Shown here piece after piece: positions 1 through 9,141 of a DNA stretch of 64,000 nt (positions are counted from its first letter, which is position 1; each line of letters starts with the position of its first letter). The translations under genes were made by a program, and so were the position numbers. The notes below the pieces were generated by a model, which saw only the letters and a program-made list of their open reading frames with translations, was not told the origin of the DNA and searched no databases. The DNA is from Pseudomonas svalbardensis. Lineage in GTDB: Bacteria > Pseudomonadota > Gammaproteobacteria > Pseudomonadales > Pseudomonadaceae. The stretch spans positions 4,971,501 through 5,035,500 of the forward strand of contig NZ_CP125619.1 of assembly GCF_030053115.1 (NCBI RefSeq). Reading direction: 5' to 3'.

Positions 1-1
1 C

Positions 2-199
2 ATTGCCCTGGTGCGCTGCGCTCGGGCGCGAGCCTTGTTGCGCGGTGGCGAGTTTGTGATTCCGGATGACATCAAAGGCTGCGCTCTGGCGGTACTGCGT
101 CACCGGGTGCGGATTGCCCCGGAGCTGGACATCGAAGGGCTGGACGTCGATCAAGTGCTCAAGCAACTGCTCGATCAAGTGCCGGCGCCACGCCTGTGA
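2..199 (+). CDS. MoxR-type AAA+ ATPase, C-terminal fragment
   Basis: The open frame enters from the left edge, reads through position 2 and stops at 197-199. The 65 visible residues resemble the C-terminal lid helices of MoxR ATPases: a basic helix (RCARARALLRG), then F-V-x-P-x-D-I and a stretch ending LRHRVRIAPE, a typical MoxR ending. MoxR proteins are chaperone-like ATPases that usually work with the DUF58/VWA proteins encoded next to them. The stop codon overlaps the GTG start of the DUF58 gene (GTGA), so the two are translationally coupled. The Walker motifs lie outside the window, so the family call rests on the tail and the neighbour. Confidence 0.8.
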   Translation: MALVRCARARALLRGGEFVIPDDIKGCALAVLRHRVRIAPELDIEGLDVDQVLKQLLDQVPAPRL

Positions 200-1527
200 A
201 ACCCTCGCGCCTGCTGCTGATCTGGCTCGCATTGCTGCTGGCCATCGGCATCGTGCTGGGCGCGTTGCGGGCATTGGAGTTCGCGGTTCCTTCGAGCCTG
301 TTGTCGATCAACTGGGGATTGCTGCTGGCGCTGCTGGCCTTGGCGATACTCGACGGCTTCCGTCTCAAACGACTGCCCTCGCCCCGCGTACAACGGCAGA
401 TGCCCGGCAGCCTTGCACTCGGTCGATGGGGTGAAGTGCGACTGGAAGTCGAGCATGACTTTGATCAACCACTAAACATCCAGATCTTCGACCACGTGCC
501 GGAAGGCCTGAGCTTCGAAAACCTGCCACTGTCGATCGAGCTGCAACCCGGTCAGCACAGCCTGATCGGCTACCGCCTGCGCCCGCTCAAACGCGGTCAT
601 TTCACCTTTGAACACTGCGAATTCAGCCTGCCGAGCCCATTGGGTCTATGGTCCGACAAACGCCTGCTCAACGTGGCCGACAACACCCGTGTCTATCCCG
701 ACTTCGCCCGCCTCTACGGCGGCCAACTGTTGGCGGTGGACAACTGGCTCAGCCAACTTGGTGTGCGCCAACGCCAGCGTCGCGGGTTGGGTATGGAGTT
801 TCATCAGCTGCGTGAATTTCGCGAAGGCGACAGCTTGCGGCAGATCGACTGGAAAGCCACCGCCCGACAACGCACGCCGATTGCTCGCGAGTACCAGGAC
901 GAGCGCGATCAGCAGATCATTTTCATGCTCGACTGCGGCCGCCGTATGCGCAGCCAGGACGGTGAACTGGCGCATTTCGATCACGCACTGAATGCCTGCC
1001 TGTTGCTCAGCTACATCGCCCTGCGCCAAGGCGATGCGGTAGGCCTGAGTACGTTCGCCTGTGACCGACCGCATTACCTCGCCCCGGTCAAAGGCACCGA
1101 CCAACTCAAGGTCCTGCTCAACACCGTCTACGACCTCAACAGCACCCAACGCCCCGCCGATTACCAGGCCGCCGCCAACCAGCTATTGGCCCGGCAAAAA
1201 CGCCGGGCGCTGGTAGTGCTGGTCACCAACCTGCGAGATGAAGACGACGAAGAACTGCTCACCGCCGTCAAACGCCTGAGCAAACAGCATCGGGTGCTAG
1301 TGGCGAGTCTGCGCGAAGACTTGCTCGACACGCTGCGGCACACGCCGGTACAAACCTTGTCGGAGGCGCTGGCTTATTGCGGGACGGTGGATTATTTGAA
1401 TGAACGAGCCGAACTCCATGAGCGGTTGAGTGCTCATGGAGTGTCGGTGGTGGATGCTCGGCCCAGGGAGCTGGGTAGCCAAATTGTGACGCGCTATCTG
1501 GCCTGGAAAAAAGCGGGAGCATTCTAG
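196..1527 (+). CDS. DUF58 domain membrane protein (MoxR partner)
   Basis: A 443-residue protein. Two hydrophobic segments near residues 8-30 and 35-55 anchor it in the inner membrane. A beta-rich region follows, and then the DUF58 core with its hallmark around residues 200-240: G-M-E-F-x-x-L-R-E-F-R-x-G-D-x-x-R-x-I-D-W-K-A-T-A-R. The C-terminal half has the fold of a von Willebrand A domain (FMLDCGRRM, then VVLVTNLRD). Such proteins pair with MoxR ATPases in envelope or stress functions that remain poorly defined. The GTG start at 196 overlaps the upstream stop. In other pseudomonads I would expect more genes of this operon downstream, but here the next gene is the convergent Tc-locus Ig protein. 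Confidence 0.9.
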   Translation: MKPSRLLLIWLALLLAIGIVLGALRALEFAVPSSLLSINWGLLLALLALAILDGFRLKRLPSPRVQRQMPGSLALGRWGEVRLEVEHDFDQPLNIQIFDHVPEGLSFENLPLSIELQPGQHSLIGYRLRPLKRGHFTFEHCEFSLPSPLGLWSDKRLLNVADNTRVYPDFARLYGGQLLAVDNWLSQLGVRQRQRRGLGMEFHQLREFREGDSLRQIDWKATARQRTPIAREYQDERDQQIIFMLDCGRRMRSQDGELAHFDHALNACLLLSYIALRQGDAVGLSTFACDRPHYLAPVKGTDQLKVLLNTVYDLNSTQRPADYQAAANQLLARQKRRALVVLVTNLRDEDDEELLTAVKRLSKQHRVLVASLREDLLDTLRHTPVQTLSEALAYCGTVDYLNERAELHERLSAHGVSVVDARPRELGSQIVTRYLAWKKAGAF

Positions 1528-1661
1528 GCTCTTTACTAAAAATGCCTGCGCGTGTGCATCTAAAACTCAACCCGCACTTTTGCCCTGTTTCATTACCGTC
1601 CCAGATACCTATATTGATAACTGGATTACCGGCGTACAACGCAAGGTTCAGGCAATTGTCA

Positions 1662-4600
1662 TCAGCCTGAAGAATCGAGGGCATGGGTCGGGTTATATCG
1701 GATGCCTAATGAAAACGGCTGCGGTGGTGACAGTCCAAGCAGATTGGCAGCCTCGGCAAACCAACGAAAACTTCCGTCCTTTTTATCGCCACATTCAGCG
1801 CCCCATATCAGCCCTGCCATGCCCATCGACCGTTTTTCGCCCAGCGCCGGTCTCACGATTACGCTCAGGTCGTTCGGCAATGTCCCCGCCCAGCCCAACC
1901 TCACAGGGATACCCATGAGTGGATTGTCGGTCATTGTGGGGGCAATTCTGTACGAATAGCCGTTGGCGCGACGTGGAAACGCTGTTTTTTCCCCCAGTTT
2001 TTGGCCCGATTCGAGGTCTCGGTAAAAGACCACGCCCAGCCACGGGCTTGTCGGCAACGCGTCAACCTCCAGGGAAGCCGATGATAATTGCCCCGTGTAA
2101 GGGCTGTTTACCTCAGCCTTGACCTCAGCCTTGACCTCAGCCGGGTCTGTGGTCTTCGGTTGATAGGCATAGGATGACCAGCCGTCCCCCCGAGTGGGCA
2201 CGATCAACGCTTGCGCATCTTCCTTTCCTTTCCAGCTCACGGGAACATTCGCCACGGGGGCTTTCGTGTAAAACGAGCCCACTTGAACCCACACCCTGGC
2301 ACTTTCATTCCCTGTCAGCACGGGTCTGATCGTCGCCTCGCGCCGGCCGATGATTTCCAGCCGGTTGTGCCCCAGCGACATGGCCACCAATGTCGAGGAC
2401 ATAGCCAGCTGAGGCAACGTCAACTGCAGTGAGAAGTCGCCTGCATGCTGGCTGTTACGGCAATCGAGCGACCATCGTGCCCCGCCCGATACGATCTCGA
2501 CACCAGAGCCCACAGCAGGCTCGACGATCACGTTCAGTTGCTCAGCCGGTATGCCGTTCCAGTCGAGCACCATCGATAAACCGGACAGCGGCCCCAATGG
2601 ATTGGGCAGGAATGAGAATGCATGCTTCGCCCCCAGGCACGGGTACGACGACACAGCGGAAAGCACCGGGGTTGTATCCAGCGAGACGCGGCCCTCATCG
2701 GCGAGATTTCTGGAGATCAATCGGCCAGACAGCTCCCAGTCCTGACTGATAACCCCGAGAGCGCTCAGCTTCAACTCGAACCTGCCGCTCTTCGTTGCAC
2801 CCCCCGTGATTTTCCATTCCAGTCCGGCAGCGGTGAGCTTCTCTGGCACACCAATGGCTCGGTCAAACGTCAGCCCCAGGCCCGGATCACCATCCCGCCA
2901 GTCCAGCGTTACATCCTTGTCGAGCAACTGGCCGCCAGGCTTGGGCGTAAGTGTCAGGGTAACGGTCTCGCCTCGCCAGCAGACAAAACCGAGCGCTGCG
3001 GGTACGAGCGGGTTGCCGATCGTCCACTCAACCTCGGTCTTCCAGGGGTTCGTCGCCCAGGCCGTGAACGGGAATGTCTCTTCAAGCGTTTCGCCCTCCT
3101 CGCCGCGAACCTGGATTGTGGCGACAAGATCCTGAGGGCCAGCTGCAGTCGGCTGATAGGACAACTCCGTCCAGCCCCCTTTGCCGGTGAGCGTCGTGAC
3201 AGAACCGCCAGGCGTCTGCCATTCGACTTCCACGTTCTCCACACCCACCCGGGTCTCAGGTTCCACAAGCTGCAACAGCACCTGCACGCGCTCAACTTGA
3301 TCGATCACCGGGGAGCGATTGGCCTGGCGCGTATCACCGACAATGTACCGGTTGAGCCCCAGCGACATCCGATTGGATTTGGACGTGTCTTGCAACCGTT
3401 CTGCCGCCAACAGCAACTCAAACTCGCCGTCCTTCGTTGCATGGGTGCAATCGAGTGTCCAGACGACCTCCCCACTTTTCCAATCAACAGGCGTATTCAG
3501 TGCCGGAGTCACGGTGATCCCGAGCGACTCGGCCGATTCACCTTTCCAGATCAACTTCAACGGATAGTCAGGCAGCTCGCTGCCCGGCGAAGCACTCACG
3601 CGGACGGTGAACATACCCCCACGGTGGGGATAGCCGGCCCTGGTACCCCAAAGCGATTGTGTTCCGCCCTCAAAAGTCACCTGTGCAGAGTCAAACGGAT
3701 CAGCCGCCAGTACTTTGACTTCCAGCGTTTCATTCAACACGCCGGACGTGTAGTAAGGGCTATCGATCGCAATGTCGACCTTTTTCAGGCCGGCGACCGC
3801 AGGCGAGTAATCAACGCCGACAACACCGACGCTATCGGTATAGGTGAGTTTCGACTCACCTTCCAGTTTCCAGACAACCCGGTGATCTACAAGGGGGAGG
3901 CCGGTGTAAAACGATTTCACCGTGCCTGTCAGACGGACTGACTGCTTATTGACGATCGGATCGAAATCACCGTTTTTGGGGTCTGCCAATGCGACGCGGT
4001 GATCGCCGATCGACAGTTTCAAAGGACAGGGTTCAGCATCCCACCTGCTGACAATCATCAGTTCAAGTACACGCACAGATGCAGTGCCCGAGATACTGAA
4101 TAACCAAGGGTTTTCCAGCATCTGCAATGTTTTCAGTTCGGGGGTCATGACCACAGTTGGGTCAAGGTTCTCGTTTTCGTCAGGCATCATTAAGGCAACT
4201 TCGGAGCCTTGCCACGCGCCGCCAGCCGCCTCCTGGAACGTCACCTTGATGCCCTCGGCTCCCCGGCACACATAAACGGTTCCATCGGCGTGCCTCTGCT
4301 CATCGACCTGCACATGAAGCAGCTGCAAAGGCTCCAGTTGAATCCCGAAGTGCACACGGGTAAAGCTCATTCCGGCGGGCTCGCGTTCGTCCGGAAAACC
4401 AAAAAGCACGGCAAGTGACTCGTTGCGGTCATTGGGCTGAAGGTCAACTACGTATTCGCGAAGCGCGGGATTGAAATCCAGAGGATCCTCTATCGGCAGG
4501 ATCTCGTACGGCGGGTCGTCTGACGCCACCACGCTCCCGACCGGCAGTTCAATGTTATCTCCCCATTTACCGTCGCGGGCGATTCGGAAAAAGCCGTTTT

Positions 4601-4859
4601 TTAGCGAACTTTGATACAGAAAGCTCAATACATGTTTCACACCCTCGCCGCGCAGCGGCGGCAATGTGAACGCTTGTTCGAGAGTTGCCTGAACGACCAG
4701 GCGCGCGACGTAGATCCGTCCCCCGTCATAATCGGGTTCCTCCAGGCTGGCAGCGTGGTGGGGGGGGTCCCCCTTTTTCCACCCTTCAAACCAAACATCT
4801 TTGTCAAAACTGCCATTGACTATCAGGCTCTCGCCTTTCCTTACGGATTTCTTATTCAT
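1662..4859 (-). CDS. Tc-locus Ig-like repeat protein with N-terminal jelly-roll domain
   Basis: A 1065-residue protein of no named family that I recognise. The start at 4859 is chosen because an AAGGA-type site lies just upstream; the frame opens further up, inside tcaB. There is no signal peptide. Residues 1-190 begin N-G-S-F-D-x-x-x-W-x-x-G-W, typical of carbohydrate-binding-like jelly-roll domains. The rest alternates two beta-sandwich modules: Ig/Big-like units of about 90 residues, and a unit ending in W-x-x-D-C ... G-x-F-x-L-x-L, which occurs as WTLDC, WKITG (degenerate), WSLDC and WGAEC. The same module closes the TcaA-like protein. It is last in the tcaA-tcaB operon, 67 bp after tcaB, so an accessory role in the toxin (binding, scaffold or surface display) is inferred. 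Confidence 0.8.
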   Translation of the reverse strand: MNKKSVRKGESLIVNGSFDKDVWFEGWKKGDPPHHAASLEEPDYDGGRIYVARLVVQATLEQAFTLPPLRGEGVKHVLSFLYQSSLKNGFFRIARDGKWGDNIELPVGSVVASDDPPYEILPIEDPLDFNPALREYVVDLQPNDRNESLAVLFGFPDEREPAGMSFTRVHFGIQLEPLQLLHVQVDEQRHADGTVYVCRGAEGIKVTFQEAAGGAWQGSEVALMMPDENENLDPTVVMTPELKTLQMLENPWLFSISGTASVRVLELMIVSRWDAEPCPLKLSIGDHRVALADPKNGDFDPIVNKQSVRLTGTVKSFYTGLPLVDHRVVWKLEGESKLTYTDSVGVVGVDYSPAVAGLKKVDIAIDSPYYTSGVLNETLEVKVLAADPFDSAQVTFEGGTQSLWGTRAGYPHRGGMFTVRVSASPGSELPDYPLKLIWKGESAESLGITVTPALNTPVDWKSGEVVWTLDCTHATKDGEFELLLAAERLQDTSKSNRMSLGLNRYIVGDTRQANRSPVIDQVERVQVLLQLVEPETRVGVENVEVEWQTPGGSVTTLTGKGGWTELSYQPTAAGPQDLVATIQVRGEEGETLEETFPFTAWATNPWKTEVEWTIGNPLVPAALGFVCWRGETVTLTLTPKPGGQLLDKDVTLDWRDGDPGLGLTFDRAIGVPEKLTAAGLEWKITGGATKSGRFELKLSALGVISQDWELSGRLISRNLADEGRVSLDTTPVLSAVSSYPCLGAKHAFSFLPNPLGPLSGLSMVLDWNGIPAEQLNVIVEPAVGSGVEIVSGGARWSLDCRNSQHAGDFSLQLTLPQLAMSSTLVAMSLGHNRLEIIGRREATIRPVLTGNESARVWVQVGSFYTKAPVANVPVSWKGKEDAQALIVPTRGDGWSSYAYQPKTTDPAEVKAEVKAEVNSPYTGQLSSASLEVDALPTSPWLGVVFYRDLESGQKLGEKTAFPRRANGYSYRIAPTMTDNPLMGIPVRLGWAGTLPNDLSVIVRPALGEKRSMGMAGLIWGAECGDKKDGSFRWFAEAANLLGLSPPQPFSLGIRYNPTHALDSSG
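2111..2151. repeat. Short in-frame tandem repeat (12-bp unit)
   Basis: The unit CCTTGACCTCAG is repeated within the Ig-repeat gene and encodes A-E-V-K-A-E-V-K-A-E-V. The unit length is a multiple of three, so copy-number changes would leave the frame intact. Confidence 0.75.
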
Positions 4860-4926
4860 GATGATCAAGTCCTTGTGTTCAACCAAAGTCGCCGACTGCG
4901 CACCCCACCGAAAACCCCTCTGGAAC

Positions 4927-7900
4927 TCACGGCGTCGTCTCCAGGGGGGCGAGCAGCGTTTCCACCTCGCGTGCCAGCTCCGGTCCGCCATCCCTGGCCA
5001 GATAGCGGACGGTCACAATGATGTCGTTCAGAGACGCAAGCATTGACGCTTGTTCTTCCTTGCCATGCCGGGGAAAGCTCAACGTCCACGTCGACACCGC
5101 ACCGGTACCTTCGAAGGGCAGGTAACGGTCGTCGGTCGCCATGACGACCATGCCGTTATCGTCCAGGCCGGTGGAAACGCAAATCTGTTGGCTGTTGCGC
5201 ACATTGATCTTGATATCCGGCCCCGCCGCGCTGTCCTTCACCCCGTGCATGAACTGCACGGCTGAAAACAGTGGTTTGGTCAACGTATGGCTTCCACGCT
5301 GCACCAGAATCGCTCGCACGTCCTGGTAAGGCCCCACCAGTACCGGCAGCGAAACGCTGACCGAAATGATCTGCCGGCAGTAATGCCCGGGGTAATCGAG
5401 GTCGAACAGCTTTTGGGTGAGGTTGGAGTTCAGGCTGCCCGACCCGTTGCTGGGGTGAAACACCGCCAGGGCCTCCTGCCAACAGTCATAGTCCTGATCC
5501 GGCGCATGAGCCGGATTGTCGAACAGCTGTCGCAACGACACCGTCTTGACCAGCTCCAACCGCCGTTCGTGCCGTTTGAGGTACTCGCTTTCCAGCAACA
5601 GCAAGTCCAGTTTCAGCGACTCGGCCGCCGTCAGGCCGTGGTACTTCTCCATCCACACTTCCGGGCGAATGAAGGACTTGGTGTCATAGTCGCCGGTTTC
5701 GTAGCGCATGCAGGTTTCAACGGTCTGACACAGTGAGATCACCGCATCATGGGCCGGAAAATAGAGGTTCTTCATCTGGCCCAGCATCCAGGAGCTGAGT
5801 TCGACCGTGGTCAAGCGCTCCTGTTTGTAAAACGTGTAAAGCGCCTGAGCCTGGGCACTCGCGGTTTCGGTCTGGCGCAGGCTGGCCGTGGCCGCGCTGA
5901 TAGAGTGGTCATGAGCCAGCAGTTGCTGATCCATCGCCTGCAGTTCAAGCCTGGCCTGCTGGCTGTTGAAGTTCCAGTCTTGCTGGCGACGCCGGTAGTG
6001 TTCGGAGCTGGCCATGCGGTCGGCGTCCATGAGCAAGCCTTCCGAGATCACCTGCATCCCGTAACCTACAGCACGAAAGGGGCTGCCAATCTGATGACCG
6101 CCATTGGCCACACCGAAGACATTGGGAAATGTATCGAAAATGGCGCCCACGCCCATATACCCGGAACCCGTGGCAGCAAATATTTTGCCAGCCAGTATTT
6201 GATCCATGACCTGGTATTCGGCCACCGACACATTCTCGCTGGATAACTGCTCGTAGTGATCCATGCGTGCCTGCACCTGCCCCCGGGTTTGCAACAACGC
6301 ATTCCTGGCCTCTTGCAACTGGCTGATGGTTTCCTTCTGAACATTTTCGGCAAAGGCACCCAACTCGATCAAATGGCTCTGTTGCAATTCCTCCTGCTGA
6401 CCGCGATCACGCTGCTCCATATGAAGGCGCAATTGCTCGCCAAAACGCGCATGGGTTTCCACGGCACGCAAGGCCATTTCCAGCATCGTGCGGAACCGAT
6501 ACGGCGGCACCACCAGTTGCCCCCCCATCCGCCGCGCCAGACCATCGGTGCCGGCCGCTTGTGCCCGTAACAATTCCCGAGGGTCTGCTGGCGGCGCGTA
6601 AAGGGGCAGGGACAACGGTTTGCCATCCAGCGTCAGGTAATGACGCAGGTTGAACATTCGTTGACTGATTTCACGGTAAGTATTCAGCCACTCCTGATTA
6701 AGCGGTGCCCGAAAGACTTTGACCCCCAGCATCTCCAGTCGGGGTCGGGTGGTCGTGCCCTGGGGCCAGGCGTCCGCCGACAGTACGAATGTTTTCTCGA
6801 ACGCCCTCAATGTCTGACGTTCGTCCACTTCGCGAATCAGATCTTCGATGGATTTGGGCTCCCAATCGTTGGCCGTACCAAACTCAGGGGCTTCTCCCAT
6901 CAGCGACTGCGCACGCAAGTAATGCAATTGCGCCGCCGCCAGACTGTCGCGGGTCAACTGCCGGTACAACCAGTCGCCCCATTCGATCAGCGTGCGCACA
7001 TACCCCATGAACAAGGCAATCTGGTAGTGCCTGGGCCTGGCATAGGCAATGGCGTCCGGGTCATTGGGCAAGGCCAGTTCATGGGCAATGTCGCCAGGCA
7101 GGTTGAGCGGCCGGCAGCGCCAATAGTCGGGGGCGTCCGGCACACCGGGTTCGATGTCCGCAAAAGACTGCGCCTTCAATTGCGGATCGAACAGGTAATG
7201 ACTCCAGCGCTGAGCCTCAAGAAAACGCCCTTCATCGCGCAGGCGATGGGTGACCAGGTGCACCAGGTGAAAAAACAACTCCCAGAAGTACAGCCCATTG
7301 CTGCCGTCGAAGGGGCCATTGATTTCTACGGCACCATTGGGCAGCGCGGGTTCTGGCAAATGCTGGGTCGTCCAGTCCAGTACCGCCGCCACGGAAAAAT
7401 CCGCCCGGGCCACCAGTTGTGGGCCAATCAGCGTATTCAGACGGGTGTAACGAAATTTTTGCCCGGCGATTGCATTATTGAAGTCCAGAAACTGCGCCGC
7501 CGAGTCGGTGCTTCGATGGAGTTTTGGCACCACATACGTTTGCGGTGATGAGGACAGCCTCACATCGAAAGCGTTGCTACCCTTACCCTCGGCCCCAAAC
7601 ACAAAAGGAATAGCCTCTCCGATGGGTAATGAACCAACATCGCGTTTGATCTCCATCCACGGTGTGCGCAGATTTCCGTCGATCTTGAGCTTGCCTGTCC
7701 ATGGCGTCGGGTCTCCCACTGCCGCGGCGGTGAATTCAAGTTTGAACGTCGCCTCCACGCCGCCAAGGTTCTTGTCGCAGGTCCCCCGCACCCGCAGGAC
7801 GTCCTTCAGCGTGCCGGCTACCAACTCGCGCGCAACGGTCACCTCCAGCTTAAGGTGCTCATTCAGGTCTCCCTGCTCTTGGTTTCTACTGTCCACCGTC

Positions 7901-9039
7901 AACACAATGCGCTCCTGCGGCATGACGGTGTACTGCAACGTATCGCGGTCCTTGAACCGTACGTGCGCCAACTCCAACAGGGCGGCCATCTCGTTCGGCT
8001 GCTTGCGAAACAGCGTGTCACGGATCTCGTAGATGGAAGGCTTACCTTCGTCATCCTCGCCCATCGACGAGACGCCGGTGAAACACACCGCCAGTTTGTC
8101 ATCCGCGCCGCGTTTCTCGGCAAACACCACCGCTACCAGACGTCCCGTTGACGGTTCAAAGTCCTTGTCGTACTTCAACTGGTGCAAAGTCACCGGAGCG
8201 GACCATTGCCCGCTGATCGTCACGAAAGACGCCAGCACGTCCAGCCGCGCCGGCTCCACCTGATGACCTTCATTGTTAGTCAGCGCCTCGGCCCAGGTGG
8301 CCCAGACCACGGACAGACGTCCCCTCCAGAACACCGGACGAATATCCAGCATCGTTCCAGTCAACGGAATATCGATCGCTTGCCACTCGCCCCAGGCCGT
8401 CGGGTTGACATAGCTCGGGTTGTCAGTGACATTGATCCGCGCCTTACGCCAGAAATACCGGTAAGGCGGAGTGCGCTCCCTGCCGATGAAATAATACGTG
8501 GCGTCCTTGAAGTCGCTGCGGTCGATATAACCGCTGAGCACCTCCAGGTCACAGGTTTCCTGGAAGGCACGCAAATACTCCTTGATCGCGCTGTGCACCG
8601 AATCTTCGGTGAGCCGCGTCTGGCTCAGGTTGCTTTCAAGGGTTTTGAATAAACTCGTTCGTTTGATCCGCAACGAGGGATCGATAAAATTTTCCGGGTA
8701 ATCCTCCACCATTTGATTGGCGGCCCAGATATCAAAGCGACTTTCGATGTTCTGCCAGTACTCCACATCTTCAGGGTCGAAACGCGCCTCGGAATAACCC
8801 GGTTCCATGCCGTTGTATACGCTGTTGATGTACTGCTGGACGCTGGCGATCGCCTGCGCCACATGGGTGGTCCGAGGCTCGGCACTGACCTGCGGGTCGA
8901 CGAACAACAGCTCGTACAAATCGTCCCGGGTCACCGGTATTACCCCACCCGGTTGTTTAATCAGTCGTTTATTACGCGCGAGGCTGGCGACGGCGTCGAG
9001 CAATGACTGAGCCATTGGGCCCTGGTTGGACATCGACAT
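4927..9039 (-). CDS. tcaB: Tc toxin subunit A, C-terminal half (TcaB-like)
   Basis: A 1370-residue homologue of the C-terminal half of Tc toxin A subunits. The N-terminal part carries the conserved YINSVYNGMEPGY stretch of TcA proteins, followed by a neuraminidase-like/beta-sandwich region. Residues about 850-1170 are long alpha-helices that should form the translocation channel, with a Gly-rich loop near residue 950 (GSGYMGVGAIFDTFPNVFG) where the membrane-entering tip lies in TcA structures. The last ~190 residues match the TcB-binding domain. The start at 9039 has a GGGAG site six bases upstream. The gene lies 102 bp after tcaA and 67 bp before the Ig/jelly-roll gene. TcA pentamers bind the target cell and inject the TcB-TcC effector. 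Confidence 0.93.
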   Translation of the reverse strand: MSMSNQGPMAQSLLDAVASLARNKRLIKQPGGVIPVTRDDLYELLFVDPQVSAEPRTTHVAQAIASVQQYINSVYNGMEPGYSEARFDPEDVEYWQNIESRFDIWAANQMVEDYPENFIDPSLRIKRTSLFKTLESNLSQTRLTEDSVHSAIKEYLRAFQETCDLEVLSGYIDRSDFKDATYYFIGRERTPPYRYFWRKARINVTDNPSYVNPTAWGEWQAIDIPLTGTMLDIRPVFWRGRLSVVWATWAEALTNNEGHQVEPARLDVLASFVTISGQWSAPVTLHQLKYDKDFEPSTGRLVAVVFAEKRGADDKLAVCFTGVSSMGEDDEGKPSIYEIRDTLFRKQPNEMAALLELAHVRFKDRDTLQYTVMPQERIVLTVDSRNQEQGDLNEHLKLEVTVARELVAGTLKDVLRVRGTCDKNLGGVEATFKLEFTAAAVGDPTPWTGKLKIDGNLRTPWMEIKRDVGSLPIGEAIPFVFGAEGKGSNAFDVRLSSSPQTYVVPKLHRSTDSAAQFLDFNNAIAGQKFRYTRLNTLIGPQLVARADFSVAAVLDWTTQHLPEPALPNGAVEINGPFDGSNGLYFWELFFHLVHLVTHRLRDEGRFLEAQRWSHYLFDPQLKAQSFADIEPGVPDAPDYWRCRPLNLPGDIAHELALPNDPDAIAYARPRHYQIALFMGYVRTLIEWGDWLYRQLTRDSLAAAQLHYLRAQSLMGEAPEFGTANDWEPKSIEDLIREVDERQTLRAFEKTFVLSADAWPQGTTTRPRLEMLGVKVFRAPLNQEWLNTYREISQRMFNLRHYLTLDGKPLSLPLYAPPADPRELLRAQAAGTDGLARRMGGQLVVPPYRFRTMLEMALRAVETHARFGEQLRLHMEQRDRGQQEELQQSHLIELGAFAENVQKETISQLQEARNALLQTRGQVQARMDHYEQLSSENVSVAEYQVMDQILAGKIFAATGSGYMGVGAIFDTFPNVFGVANGGHQIGSPFRAVGYGMQVISEGLLMDADRMASSEHYRRRQQDWNFNSQQARLELQAMDQQLLAHDHSISAATASLRQTETASAQAQALYTFYKQERLTTVELSSWMLGQMKNLYFPAHDAVISLCQTVETCMRYETGDYDTKSFIRPEVWMEKYHGLTAAESLKLDLLLLESEYLKRHERRLELVKTVSLRQLFDNPAHAPDQDYDCWQEALAVFHPSNGSGSLNSNLTQKLFDLDYPGHYCRQIISVSVSLPVLVGPYQDVRAILVQRGSHTLTKPLFSAVQFMHGVKDSAAGPDIKINVRNSQQICVSTGLDDNGMVVMATDDRYLPFEGTGAVSTWTLSFPRHGKEEQASMLASLNDIIVTVRYLARDGGPELAREVETLLAPLETTP

Positions 9040-9141
9040 GTTGGACTCCCATCCTGATAACTCAATGCCTCAGCCCGACAACGGGCGCAAGGGCAACCGT
9101 GGTGTACCGAACGCCAGGGCCTCATGGCCCCGGCGCGACAT

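Noticed and set aside
2622..3941. A 439-residue open frame on the plus strand
   Set aside because: Antisense to the Ig/jelly-roll gene; no ribosome site and no known motif.
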